A DNA stretch of 6,741 nt from Lachnospiraceae bacterium (GCA_017473665.1 JAFUKK010000019.1:1-6741), one strand, 5' to 3'. Counted from the stretch's first letter, positions 1 through 6,147 are shown. Notes: generated by a model from the letters alone, not told the origin. Made by a program: numbers and translations.

Positions 1-106
1 ACACCAGGGTAGCATTGCCACGCTCCTCCAAGGGCAACTGAAACTCCTTTAAAAAAGATACATATACATGATAGTAAGTATGACATACATAAATGCGGTT
101 TTTCAT
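1..106 (-). CDS. Probable glycosyltransferase (GT52/polysialyltransferase-like), N-terminal fragment cut by the window edge
   Basis: An ATG at 106 opens a frame that runs out of the window after 35 codons. The product begins MKNRIYVCHTYYHVYVSFLK. The YVCHTxYH start, a first beta strand followed by a helix, resembles the N terminus of family 52 glycosyltransferases (sialyltransferase-like) and related polysialyltransferase proteins. That match is from memory of the family and rests on very little sequence. The start is well supported: an AGGAG motif sits six bases upstream, inside the last codons of the preceding pseG-like gene, and only two bases separate that gene's TAG from this ATG, so the two are very probably translationally coupled. 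If the family is right, the enzyme would transfer a sugar, possibly a nonulosonic acid made by the pathway that uses the neighbouring hydrolase, to a surface glycan. A gene of some kind starting here is nearly certain; its function is tentative. Confidence 0.6.
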   Translation of the reverse strand, partial: MKNRIYVCHTYYHVYVSFLKEFQLPLEERGNATLV

Positions 107-108
107 CT

Positions 109-1131
109 CTATCTCCTATTTGTTACATTTTCCTGCATTAGACGAATCAGGACTTCTGCAATTCTGCTGCTGCCCCTTCCATCCACCAACGCCATGGCTT
201 TGTGCCGATAGCCTTCCAATAACTGAGGATTCTCCGACAATTCCTCCAAAGCATCACATATCCGGGGTATCAGGGCATCCCCATGCTGTAAGTAACTGTC
301 CGCAAAATAAACATAATTCTTTTCCCTACAATAACGGGTCAGATACTCCTGATTATCCGCAAAGGAAAAGCAAATAGCAGGTACCCCCATACAGCTCAGC
401 TCACTTAATGTAGTACCAGCGGCAGTTATGGCTACCCGGGCATCCTTCATCAGATTCCACATATCCGGTACATTCTGCAACACTTTTAGCTTTGGATAGT
501 ACTGCTCCATCTCTTTTATTATCTCAAAATCCTGATTAAACCTTCCGCAAACCACTCTTATGGGTAAATCCTTCAGGTAATCCCTTTTTTCCAATTCCCG
601 TAAGACCTTAAGTGTAATGGAGTAAGGGTCACTTCCTCCCGTAGTAATCATCACATACTCCGGGTGTCCCGTGTCACGGGTCTTCGAATATTCTCTACGC
701 AACGGAGCATATAAACTTCCCCCCATTACAATGGGTACATGATACTCCATCACATCACCGTAAAAATTTCCGTTTACGATACCTGTCACCGGATAGGGAA
801 ATACATTCTGATCATCCATGTACACTACCGTACCACGGGTCTCCAGCCTCTGCAGATAATCCTCGGTCACATAATAGCTGTCCACCAATACTGTGGCTCC
901 CCAAGGCAACACCTGCTCCAACGCGGGCCATTCAGCCTCCATCAGGGCATAATCAGTACCCAGCACCTGCACCCGGAAACCTGCTGCTTCCACTATTTCC
1001 CGGGCTTCCTCTCCGGCCAGTATAAAGGTCACCTCTTCACCCATCTCCACCACTTCTCTGCTGATGGCGATGCAACGCATGATATGACCCATTCCTATTT
1101 TTCCATTGCCGTCTGCGCGCACATAAATCAT
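109..1131 (-). CDS. pseG: PseG-type UDP-2,4-diacetamido-2,4,6-trideoxy-beta-L-altropyranose hydrolase
   Basis: This 340-residue cytoplasmic enzyme has the two-domain GT-B fold signature of PseG, the step of pseudaminic-acid synthesis that removes UDP from the 2,4-diacetamido altrose sugar before condensation with phosphoenolpyruvate. The N terminus shows RADGNGKIGMGHIMRC at residues 5-20, the family's glycine-rich loop. His16 corresponds to the catalytic His17 of the Campylobacter enzyme. Further family marks are VDSYYV (83-88), MDD (105-107), TTGGSDP (163-169) and the nucleotide-binding stretch AAGTTLSEL...FSFADNQ (237-261). Length is slightly above that of typical single-domain PseG, and there is no fused PseH acetyltransferase. 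The start has AGGAGG seven bases upstream, overlapping the stop of the MATE gene nine bases away. No other Pse gene is visible here, so partners (PseB, C, H, I, F) should lie beyond the left edge or elsewhere. A paralogue acting on a related UDP-sugar is the main alternative. Confidence 0.88.
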   Translation of the reverse strand: MIYVRADGNGKIGMGHIMRCIAISREVVEMGEEVTFILAGEEAREIVEAAGFRVQVLGTDYALMEAEWPALEQVLPWGATVLVDSYYVTEDYLQRLETRGTVVYMDDQNVFPYPVTGIVNGNFYGDVMEYHVPIVMGGSLYAPLRREYSKTRDTGHPEYVMITTGGSDPYSITLKVLRELEKRDYLKDLPIRVVCGRFNQDFEIIKEMEQYYPKLKVLQNVPDMWNLMKDARVAITAAGTTLSELSCMGVPAICFSFADNQEYLTRYCREKNYVYFADSYLQHGDALIPRICDALEELSENPQLLEGYRHKAMALVDGRGSSRIAEVLIRLMQENVTNRR

Positions 1132-1140
1132 GGAGACCTC

Positions 1141-2475
1141 CTATATATTCAACGTCTTCCGGTAACCTCCGGTCATATATCGAATCACAAAACACAATGT
1201 CCGGAATATCCAGTCCAATACCATAGCATTCCACACACCCAGAGCACCATACCCCATATGGACGCCAATCACATAGCTCAGTGCAATACGGAAAGTAAAC
1301 ATGGAAAAAATAGAAACCACCATGGTAAACCGTACATCATTGCAGGCTCTCAGCATATTGGGCAGTACAAAGGCAGCAGGCCATAGGAATATGGACATAC
1401 CATTGTGTATCATCACCAGTTTATAAGCCAGTTCCGTAGTTTCCTGTCCCAGTCCGTATATCTGCAAGGTCCAGGGAAGGGTAGCCAAAATAATACCATT
1501 GGTAACAGCTGTAGCTGCATAGGTAAAGGCCATCAACCGTACGGTATAATATTTCAACTGTTTTAAATCACCGGCTCCCACACACTGACCCACCACTGTA
1601 ATCATGGCAAGACCCATGGCACCTCCGATAATACAGCCCATAGCGTCTAAGCTGTTAGCTACACCATTGGCAGCAATCTGCACCGTACCGAAACCGGCAA
1701 TAATGCTGACCACCAGTACCCGGCCCAACTGAAAGATACCATTTTCAATACCACTGGGGATACCGATATATAAAATTCTTTTGATAATCCCAAAATCCGG
1801 CCGGAACCGCTCTTTGGTCACATAAATCATATTCTCAGGATTGCAAAGCAGGTGATAAAGCATCAGAGCCGCTACTCCCCTGGACACCAGGGAAGGAATG
1901 GCCACACCTGCTGCCTCCATTTTAAATCCATAAATACAGATTGCATTGCCCGCTACATTTATCAGATTCATCAACGCTGATACCTTCAGGGTAATCTTGG
2001 AATTTCCCATGGACCGGAACAATGCCGCACAACTGTTATAAATGGACAAAAAGGGAAATGACAATGCAGTGATTAACAAATAAACGGAAGCATGGGCAAA
2101 AACATCCTGCTCAATGGCACCAAAAAACAGTTTAATAAGGGGTCTGTGAAAAATCATTACCAGTGCCGTCACCGCCAGTGTAATCACTCCCGAGGTTACA
2201 ATCAGCTGCTTTACAGATTTGCAGGCTTTTTCCTTTTGTCCTGCCCCAATAAACTGGGATACCACCACAGCTCCGCCTGTGGCCAATGCTGCCAGAATAC
2301 TAATAATCCAATTGTTCACCATGTCCACCAGGGACACTCCGGATACCGCTGCTTCTCCAACGGAGGAAATCATCATAGTATCCGCCATACCTACGGTAAT
2401 AGCCAGAGTCTGCTCCAATATAAGGGGTACAATCAGTCTGCGTAAATCCTGCTTGGAAAAAAGACGCTTTTCCAT
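1141..2475 (-). CDS. MATE family efflux transporter (NorM-like), start moved to the second in-frame start codon
   Basis: This is an integral membrane exporter of the MATE/MOP superfamily, expected to extrude cationic drugs or toxic metabolites by cation antiport. From the ATG chosen here it has 444 residues and about 12 hydrophobic segments in two pseudo-repeats. Family-like marks are GEAAVSG (40-46), VVSQFIGAGQ (71-80), LFRSMGNSK (152-160), IPSGIENG (229-236, opening the second half) and AANGVANSL (258-266). An in-frame GTG at 2484 would add three residues (M-D-E), but it overlaps the AGGAAG ribosome binding site at 2484-2489. The ATG at 2475 has that site at an ideal eight-base distance, so I prefer it. 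The gene follows tatD closely and runs into pseG with a nine-base gap, suggesting one mRNA. It is clearly different from the other MATE protein at 4765-6147. The substrate cannot be read from sequence. A glycan-precursor flippase role is conceivable from context, but the sequence looks MATE rather than Wzx. Confidence 0.93.
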   Translation of the reverse strand: MEKRLFSKQDLRRLIVPLILEQTLAITVGMADTMMISSVGEAAVSGVSLVDMVNNWIISILAALATGGAVVVSQFIGAGQKEKACKSVKQLIVTSGVITLAVTALVMIFHRPLIKLFFGAIEQDVFAHASVYLLITALSFPFLSIYNSCAALFRSMGNSKITLKVSALMNLINVAGNAICIYGFKMEAAGVAIPSLVSRGVAALMLYHLLCNPENMIYVTKERFRPDFGIIKRILYIGIPSGIENGIFQLGRVLVVSIIAGFGTVQIAANGVANSLDAMGCIIGGAMGLAMITVVGQCVGAGDLKQLKYYTVRLMAFTYAATAVTNGIILATLPWTLQIYGLGQETTELAYKLVMIHNGMSIFLWPAAFVLPNMLRACNDVRFTMVVSIFSMFTFRIALSYVIGVHMGYGALGVWNAMVLDWIFRTLCFVIRYMTGGYRKTLNI

Positions 2476-2502
2476 TTCATCCACTTCCTAAACTCAAACA
2501 TC

Positions 2503-2522
2503 TATAAGGAACTCTCCTTATA
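2503..2522 (-). promoter_or_regulatory. Perfect 8-bp inverted repeat (4-base loop) at the tatD stop codon
   Basis: The minus strand reads TATAAGGA-GAGT-TCCTTATA, with perfectly complementary arms at 2515-2522 and 2503-2510. The TAA stop of the TatD gene lies inside the 5' arm, and the arm plus loop contain an AAGGAG Shine-Dalgarno-like sequence. No U-run follows, so it is not a standard terminator. It may form a weak A/U-rich RNA hairpin that a ribosome finishing tatD would melt, affecting translation of the next gene. The structure is seen directly; the role is inference. Confidence 0.5.
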
Positions 2523-3315
2523 TTTTATCCAAGGGTAACCGGTACAAAGCATGAGCATTCTCCCAGGTCTGTCTACGCACCTGCTCCGGAGACACATCCT
2601 TTAGCTGTGCAATCATATCCACCACATGGGGAAGATAGAGGGAAGAATTTCTCTTGCCCCGATAAGGAACTGGCGCCAGATAAGGACAATCGGTCTCCAG
2701 CACAATCTTATCCAGTGGCACATATTCCACCACTTCCTTTAGCTTTCGACCGTTCTGGAAAGTCACCACTCCACCAATACCAATATAAAAATCCATATTC
2801 AAATAATCTCTTGCTGTCTCCCTACTGTAGGAGTAACAATGAATCACGCCGCCGATTTCTCCTGCCTTCTGAGCCTGCATCATATCCAAAGTATCCTTGG
2901 CAGCCTCACGGGAATGTATCACCATAGGCTTTCCTATCTCCCGGGCCAGCTCCATCTGACGCAAAAACCATTTTTTCTGTATCCCTGCCTCCGGCTCCGG
3001 CCAGTAATAATCCAGACCAATCTCGCCCACTGCCACACATTTTTCATGAAGACATTGTTGACGAAGCCATGCAAAATGCTCCTCATCCAGCTCTGCGGTC
3101 TCACTGGGATGCACGCCTAGGGCTCCATAAATAAAATCATACTGTTCCATCAGCTCCAGGGTCTTCCTGCAGGAATTTAACGAAGCTCCCACATTGACCA
3201 CCCGGGCAATGCCCTGCCCGGGCAGCTCTGCCAACAGCTGCTCACGGTCCTCATCAAAGGCATCATCATCATAATGGGCATGGGTATCAAAAATATATTC
3301 CATATTATTATCCAT
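2518..3315 (-). CDS. TatD family metal-dependent hydrolase (DNase)
   Basis: This 265-residue protein has the usual length and full motif set of the TatD/YcfH amidohydrolase-fold family, soluble TIM-barrel enzymes that bind two divalent metals and act as 3'-5' exonucleases on DNA or RNA ends. Visible metal-binding and signature elements are FDTHAH (9-14), GVHP (67-70), GEIGLDYYW (97-105, metal-bridging Glu98), VIHSR (132-136), VIHCYS (157-162) and LETDCPYLAPVPYRGKRN (216-233, Asp219). All expected catalytic residues are present, so the enzyme should be active. The ATG at 3315 is the first after an in-frame TGA at about 3342-3344. A second ATG at 3303, just before EYIFDTHAHYD, fits the family's usual N terminus equally well. 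Neither has a strong Shine-Dalgarno; the best GGAGG lies 17 bases upstream of 3315. It sits 56 bases after the nitroreductase gene, probably in the same transcript. Cellular role is likely general nucleic-acid repair or turnover. Confidence 0.95.
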   Translation of the reverse strand: MDNNMEYIFDTHAHYDDDAFDEDREQLLAELPGQGIARVVNVGASLNSCRKTLELMEQYDFIYGALGVHPSETAELDEEHFAWLRQQCLHEKCVAVGEIGLDYYWPEPEAGIQKKWFLRQMELAREIGKPMVIHSREAAKDTLDMMQAQKAGEIGGVIHCYSYSRETARDYLNMDFYIGIGGVVTFQNGRKLKEVVEYVPLDKIVLETDCPYLAPVPYRGKRNSSLYLPHVVDMIAQLKDVSPEQVRRQTWENAHALYRLPLDKI

Positions 3316-3325
3316 CCAATCCGCG

Positions 3326-3345
3326 CAGTCAGCCTCCGCTCACTG
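3326..3345 (-). promoter_or_regulatory. Small imperfect hairpin with GGAG in its loop, upstream of tatD
   Basis: On the minus strand, CAGTGAGC-GGAG-GCTGACTG can pair as 4 bp, one G/G mismatch, then 3 bp closing a GGAG loop. It lies ten bases before the first tatD ATG and holds the only good Shine-Dalgarno-like sequence in the 56-base gap. It could present or hide a ribosome binding site, or be chance. Seen directly as sequence; function is a guess. Confidence 0.25.
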
Positions 3346-3371
3346 TACACATCACTCATTCCTATGGGGCA

Positions 3372-3896
3372 CTACTCTACCCAGTAGGTCCAATTTGCCT
3401 TACGGGGCTTTGCTGCGGGCTCTTCACAGTCTGCATAACCAAGTACACAATGGCCAATACCTTCGTAGTCACCCTCGATGCCCAAGGACTTCAGTAGCTC
3501 CCTGCCCTCTGCACTTTCAAACTCTTCCTTGGCCCTGTGAATCCAACAGCTGCCAACACCCAGAGCATGAGCCGCCAACATCAGATTACCCATCACCAGA
3601 CTGCCATCGTAAATACCGGTATGCACACTCTTATCTGCCAATACCACCAGTACTACCGGTGCCCCGTAAAAAGGATCTGTCTCCGGATTCCCCAGTATCT
3701 GTGCATTCATCCGACGCAGTTGTTCCCGGATTTCCGGTTTGGTCACTGCCAGAATAATAGGTGCCTGCAGGTTACGGCCGGTAGCCGCATAGGTACCTGC
3801 CTCCACAATCTGCTCCAAAATCTCCTTAGGAACCATGTCTGATTTAAATTTTTTGATGCTTCTACGGGTTAAAATATTCTCTAAAGACTGATTCAT
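3372..3896 (-). CDS. Nitroreductase family protein (short, FMN-dependent)
   Basis: This 174-residue protein matches the short, single-domain branch of the nitroreductase superfamily: homodimeric FMN enzymes that reduce nitro compounds, quinones or related electron acceptors with NAD(P)H. Seen in the sequence are the N-terminal FMN-phosphate motif RRSIKKF (11-17), the flavin-contact stretch AATGRNLQAP (37-46), the core helix MLAAHALGVGSCWI (107-120), and a C-terminal GIGHCVLGYA (136-145) followed by a basic KPRK (153-156). Clostridial members of this kind are usually annotated only as nitroreductase, and the natural substrate is unknown. The start has AGGAG with a six-base spacer directly upstream. 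The gene is 94 bases downstream of the GlmU-C-like gene and 56 bases upstream of tatD, both co-directional. A member acting in flavin or BluB-like chemistry cannot be excluded, but nothing specific to those was seen. Confidence 0.93.
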   Translation of the reverse strand: MNQSLENILTRRSIKKFKSDMVPKEILEQIVEAGTYAATGRNLQAPIILAVTKPEIREQLRRMNAQILGNPETDPFYGAPVVLVVLADKSVHTGIYDGSLVMGNLMLAAHALGVGSCWIHRAKEEFESAEGRELLKSLGIEGDYEGIGHCVLGYADCEEPAAKPRKANWTYWVE

Positions 3897-3948
3897 ATAT
3901 ATCTCCTATTTTACACATTTCTGTATACCTCTGTGCATGTGGCACTTT

Positions 3949-3999
3949 TATCCACAAAACAGGTGCATTCTCTGTTTGTCTATCCACAGATTACAGGTG
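3949..3999. repeat. Duplicated TATCCACA-n-ACAGGTG element containing DnaA-box-like sequences
   Basis: On the plus strand the element TATCCACA (2-4 bases) ACAGGTG occurs twice, at 3949-3965 (2-base spacer) and 3981-3999 (4-base spacer). The TATCCACA starts are 32 bases apart, about three helical turns. The first copy extends left by one T to a perfect DnaA box, TTATCCACA at 3948-3956. The second gives CTATCCACA at 3980-3988, one mismatch. A third near-match, TTTTACACA, lies at 3909-3917 in the same orientation. The block fills most of the gap before the nitroreductase gene and reaches into the last codons of the upstream gene. There is no dnaA, dnaN or AT-rich unwinding region here, so it is more plausibly a regulatory or titration site than an origin. 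Binding is inference. Confidence 0.45.
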
Positions 4000-4668
4000 T
4001 TTTGCCACTACATTGTCCTTATCCTTAAATACATGACCCTCCGGAATCACTCCGCGGACTCTGGATAAGGGATAAATATTGGTATTTCTGCCGATAACCG
4101 TACCCGGATTCAATACGCTGTTACAACCGACTTCCACATTGTCACCCAACATGGCACCCATCTTTTTCAGGCCGGTGGCAATTTCTTCCTTGGTATCATA
4201 GCAATCCTTCACCACTACCAGAGTCTTATCAGATTTTACATTGGAGGTAATAGAGCCTGCACCCATGTGGGATTTGTGTCCCAAAATGGAGTCACCCACA
4301 TAATTGTAGTGAGGTACCTGCACGGTATTAAACAAAATCACATTCTTCAGCTCCGTGGAATTTCCTACCACAGAGCCCTTGCCCACGATGGCACTGCCAC
4401 GGACAAAAGCACAATGTCTGATTTCCGCATCCTCATCAATAATCAAAGGTCCATTCAGGCATGCGGTGGGAGCTACCTTGGCACTTTTAGCTACCCAGAT
4501 ATCCTCGCCTCGCTGCTCATATTTCTCGGGGTCCAGGGTAGGACCCAGGCTTTTGATAAAATCAGAAATCCCCTTTAATGCCTCCCAAGGGTATGTGTAC
4601 TGTGCCAGATATTCTCCTGCAATGGTTTCATTCAAATTATAAAGATTGGTTATTTTCGCGTTATTCAT
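3991..4668 (-). CDS. GlmU C-terminal-like left-handed beta-helix acyltransferase (lacks the nucleotidyltransferase domain)
   Basis: This 225-residue protein has a helical N-terminal extension (about 1-55) and then hexapeptide-repeat sequence to about residue 205, the left-handed beta helix of trimeric acyltransferases. Such proteins are often annotated UDP-N-acetylglucosamine pyrophosphorylase, but no pyrophosphorylase (GT-A, GxGTRM-type) domain is present. From memory of E. coli GlmU, ungapped alignment puts Arg90, Lys108, His120, Tyr123 and Asn143 on Arg333, Lys351, His363 (catalytic), Tyr366 and Asn386 of its acetyltransferase site. An acetyl transfer to an amino-sugar phosphate is therefore possible, although substrate and donor are unproven. 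Conserved stretches are GNSTELKNV (102-110), HYNYVGDS (120-127) and MGAGSITSN (135-143). The start has GAGG four bases upstream. It may be transcribed from its own extended -10 promoter in the 96-base gap behind it. Its end overlaps the duplicated TATCCACA element. Confidence 0.88.
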   Translation of the reverse strand: MNNAKITNLYNLNETIAGEYLAQYTYPWEALKGISDFIKSLGPTLDPEKYEQRGEDIWVAKSAKVAPTACLNGPLIIDEDAEIRHCAFVRGSAIVGKGSVVGNSTELKNVILFNTVQVPHYNYVGDSILGHKSHMGAGSITSNVKSDKTLVVVKDCYDTKEEIATGLKKMGAMLGDNVEVGCNSVLNPGTVIGRNTNIYPLSRVRGVIPEGHVFKDKDNVVAKHL

Positions 4669-4683
4669 GGTTCCTCACCTTCC

Positions 4684-4697
4684 GTCGCCGGAGCGAC
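4684..4697 (-). promoter_or_regulatory. Leader hairpin with a UNCG-class tetraloop upstream of the GlmU-C-like gene
   Basis: The minus-strand RNA would read GUCGC-UCCG-GCGAC: a 5-bp stem closing a UCCG loop with a C-G closing pair, the c(UNCG)g tetraloop type known for unusual stability. It lies 15 bases before the ATG at 4668, just upstream of the AGGTGAGG ribosome binding region, and downstream of the predicted promoter, so it would be at the 5' part of the mRNA. There is no U-run, so it is not a terminator. It may stabilise the transcript or keep the binding site open. Confidence 0.45.
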
Positions 4698-4715
4698 TCT
4701 ACATTTTCATAAACT

Positions 4716-4724
4716 ATTTTATCA
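4716..4724 (-). promoter_or_regulatory. Extended -10 promoter candidate for the GlmU-C-like gene
   Basis: The minus strand carries TGATAAAAT, an extended -10 (TGn followed by TAAAAT, one mismatch from TATAAT). No good -35 is found at 16-18 bases upstream, which extended -10 promoters tolerate. Transcription would begin near 4709, giving a leader of about 40 bases that contains the tetraloop hairpin. The gap of 96 bases after the MATE gene also argues for an internal promoter, as most other gaps in the run are shorter. Confidence 0.4.
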
Positions 4725-4764
4725 CATTCCGACCTAAATGCTACTGCAAAGAATGGATTATCTT

Positions 4765-6147
4765 CTATTTTGTAATACTTTCCTGCTCTTCCTTTTGCTT
4801 CAGAATCTTATTTATATTCAGCAGGAACAGGGTACCTGCCACTGTCACGGAGATAAAGTCCGCCACCGGCTCTGCCACAAATACGCCAAACACCTTGTCT
4901 GCAAAGAAATGCGGCAGAATCAGTATCAACGGAATCAGCAGAATAATCTTTCGCAGACAAGCAATAAACAGGGACAACTTGGCCTGGCCTAAGGATACAA
5001 AGGTCTGCTGCACTGCCATTTGAATACCAAACATACCGGATACTGCCATATAGATCCGCAGCGCCCCGGAAGTAGTCTCCAAAAGCTCGGGAGAATCATT
5101 AAATATCCGCACAAAAAACTCCGGAAAAAGCTGTACACACCCCCAGAATATCATGGTATAGGTCAAACAACAAATCAGTAGTAACCGATAAGTCCTGCGT
5201 ACCCGATCCATATTCTTAGCCCCAAAGTTGAAACTCATTATAGGCTGAGCACCCTGGGACAAACCTTGTACCGGCATCATCTGCAGCTGCATAACACTGC
5301 TCAAGATGGTCATGGCGCCCACCGCAATATCCCCACCGTAGGTGGACAGGGATTTGTTAAATACGATATTAATGGCACTCTCCGTAGCCGTCATGATAAA
5401 GGGGGAAATACCCAGTGCCAGCACCGGCAACAGTACCTTGGCCCGGGGACGCAGATATTTCCGGCGAATGTGAATTAACGCTTTCTTACCATTTAGGAAA
5501 CATAATACCCATATGGCAGATACGCCCTGGGAAATCACAGTAGCCAGGGCTGCACCCCTAACCCCCATATCCAGTCCGAATATAAAAATAGGATCCAAAA
5601 TAATATTGCATACAGCACCAATAAGCACGGTCTTCATAGCATCCTTGGAAAATCCCTGAGTAGTAATGTAGGGATTCAGTCCCATGGAAAACATCACACA
5701 GATAGTACCCAGAATATAAATCTGCAAATAATCCAATGCATAGGGTAGAGTTCGGTCACTGGCGCCAAAGACCCACAGTACCGGCTCCCCGGCAAACCAC
5801 AGGGATATGGTAATCACCACCGCCAGAATGGTCAGGGCTCCTACACCATTACCTAATATTTTCTCTGCTTCTTCCTTCTCTCCCCGGCCCATATGGATGG
5901 CTACCCTGGGAGCACCACCACCACCAATGAGGTTGGCAAAGGCACTGACAATCATTATCACAGGAAAGCACAGACCCAAGCCCGTCAGTGCCAGGTCCCC
6001 ACTGCCCTCAATATGCCCAATATAAATCCTGTCCACCATGTTGTACAGCAGATTTACCAGCTGCGCCACAATGGCAGGCAGGGATAGTTTCCATAGTAGC
6101 TTCCCCACACTTTCCGTAGCCAGTGGATTGGTTTGTTTTTCATTCAT
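4765..6147 (-). CDS. MATE family efflux transporter (MepA-like)
   Basis: This 460-residue, roughly 12-helix membrane protein is a complete MATE exporter of the MepA-like branch (S. aureus MepA is close in length), which extrudes cationic drugs, dyes and biocides with Na+ or H+ exchange. Marks seen are LPAIVAQLVNLLYNMVDRIY (23-42, first helix with the conserved Asp39 region), NPYITTQGFSKDAM (158-171), NIILDPIFIFG (181-191), QGLSQGAQPIMSFNFGA (294-310, opening motif of the second half) and QQTFVSLGQAK (380-390). The ATG at 6147 has GAGGAG nine bases upstream. A second ATG four bases later is out of frame. It is the first gene after the terminator at 6311-6341, so a promoter should lie between 6148 and 6310. 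No regulator of the MepR/MarR type is adjacent in the window, and the true substrate is unknown. Confidence 0.95.
   Translation of the reverse strand: MNEKQTNPLATESVGKLLWKLSLPAIVAQLVNLLYNMVDRIYIGHIEGSGDLALTGLGLCFPVIMIVSAFANLIGGGGAPRVAIHMGRGEKEEAEKILGNGVGALTILAVVITISLWFAGEPVLWVFGASDRTLPYALDYLQIYILGTICVMFSMGLNPYITTQGFSKDAMKTVLIGAVCNIILDPIFIFGLDMGVRGAALATVISQGVSAIWVLCFLNGKKALIHIRRKYLRPRAKVLLPVLALGISPFIMTATESAINIVFNKSLSTYGGDIAVGAMTILSSVMQLQMMPVQGLSQGAQPIMSFNFGAKNMDRVRRTYRLLLICCLTYTMIFWGCVQLFPEFFVRIFNDSPELLETTSGALRIYMAVSGMFGIQMAVQQTFVSLGQAKLSLFIACLRKIILLIPLILILPHFFADKVFGVFVAEPVADFISVTVAGTLFLLNINKILKQKEEQESITK

Noticed and set aside
739..1386. 215-codon plus-strand open frame antisense to pseG and the MATE gene
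   Set aside because: It spans two well-supported opposite-strand genes, is rich in His, Gln and Tyr without family motifs, and looks like a mirror of their codon usage.
3177..3359. 60-codon minus-strand frame starting just after the nitroreductase gene
   Set aside because: It overlaps the tatD 5' end in another frame. Its Met/Ile run reflects the Asp- and His-rich tatD start read out of frame, and its ATG directly abuts AGGA with no spacer.
3931..3956. Possible terminator between the GlmU-C-like gene and nitroreductase (GTGC/GCAC and TGTGG/CCACA pairs)
   Set aside because: Stems are only 4-5 bp and no U-run follows on the minus strand.
3909..3999. Chromosomal origin of replication
   Set aside because: Only one perfect DnaA box and two near-matches are present, with no dnaA, dnaN, rpmH or parA/B nearby, no AT-rich unwinding region and no strand switch of genes.
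4646..5023. 125-codon plus-strand frame across the MATE gene 3' end and the adjacent gap
   Set aside because: It is antisense to a clear MATE gene and to the start of the GlmU-C-like gene and has no recognisable domain.
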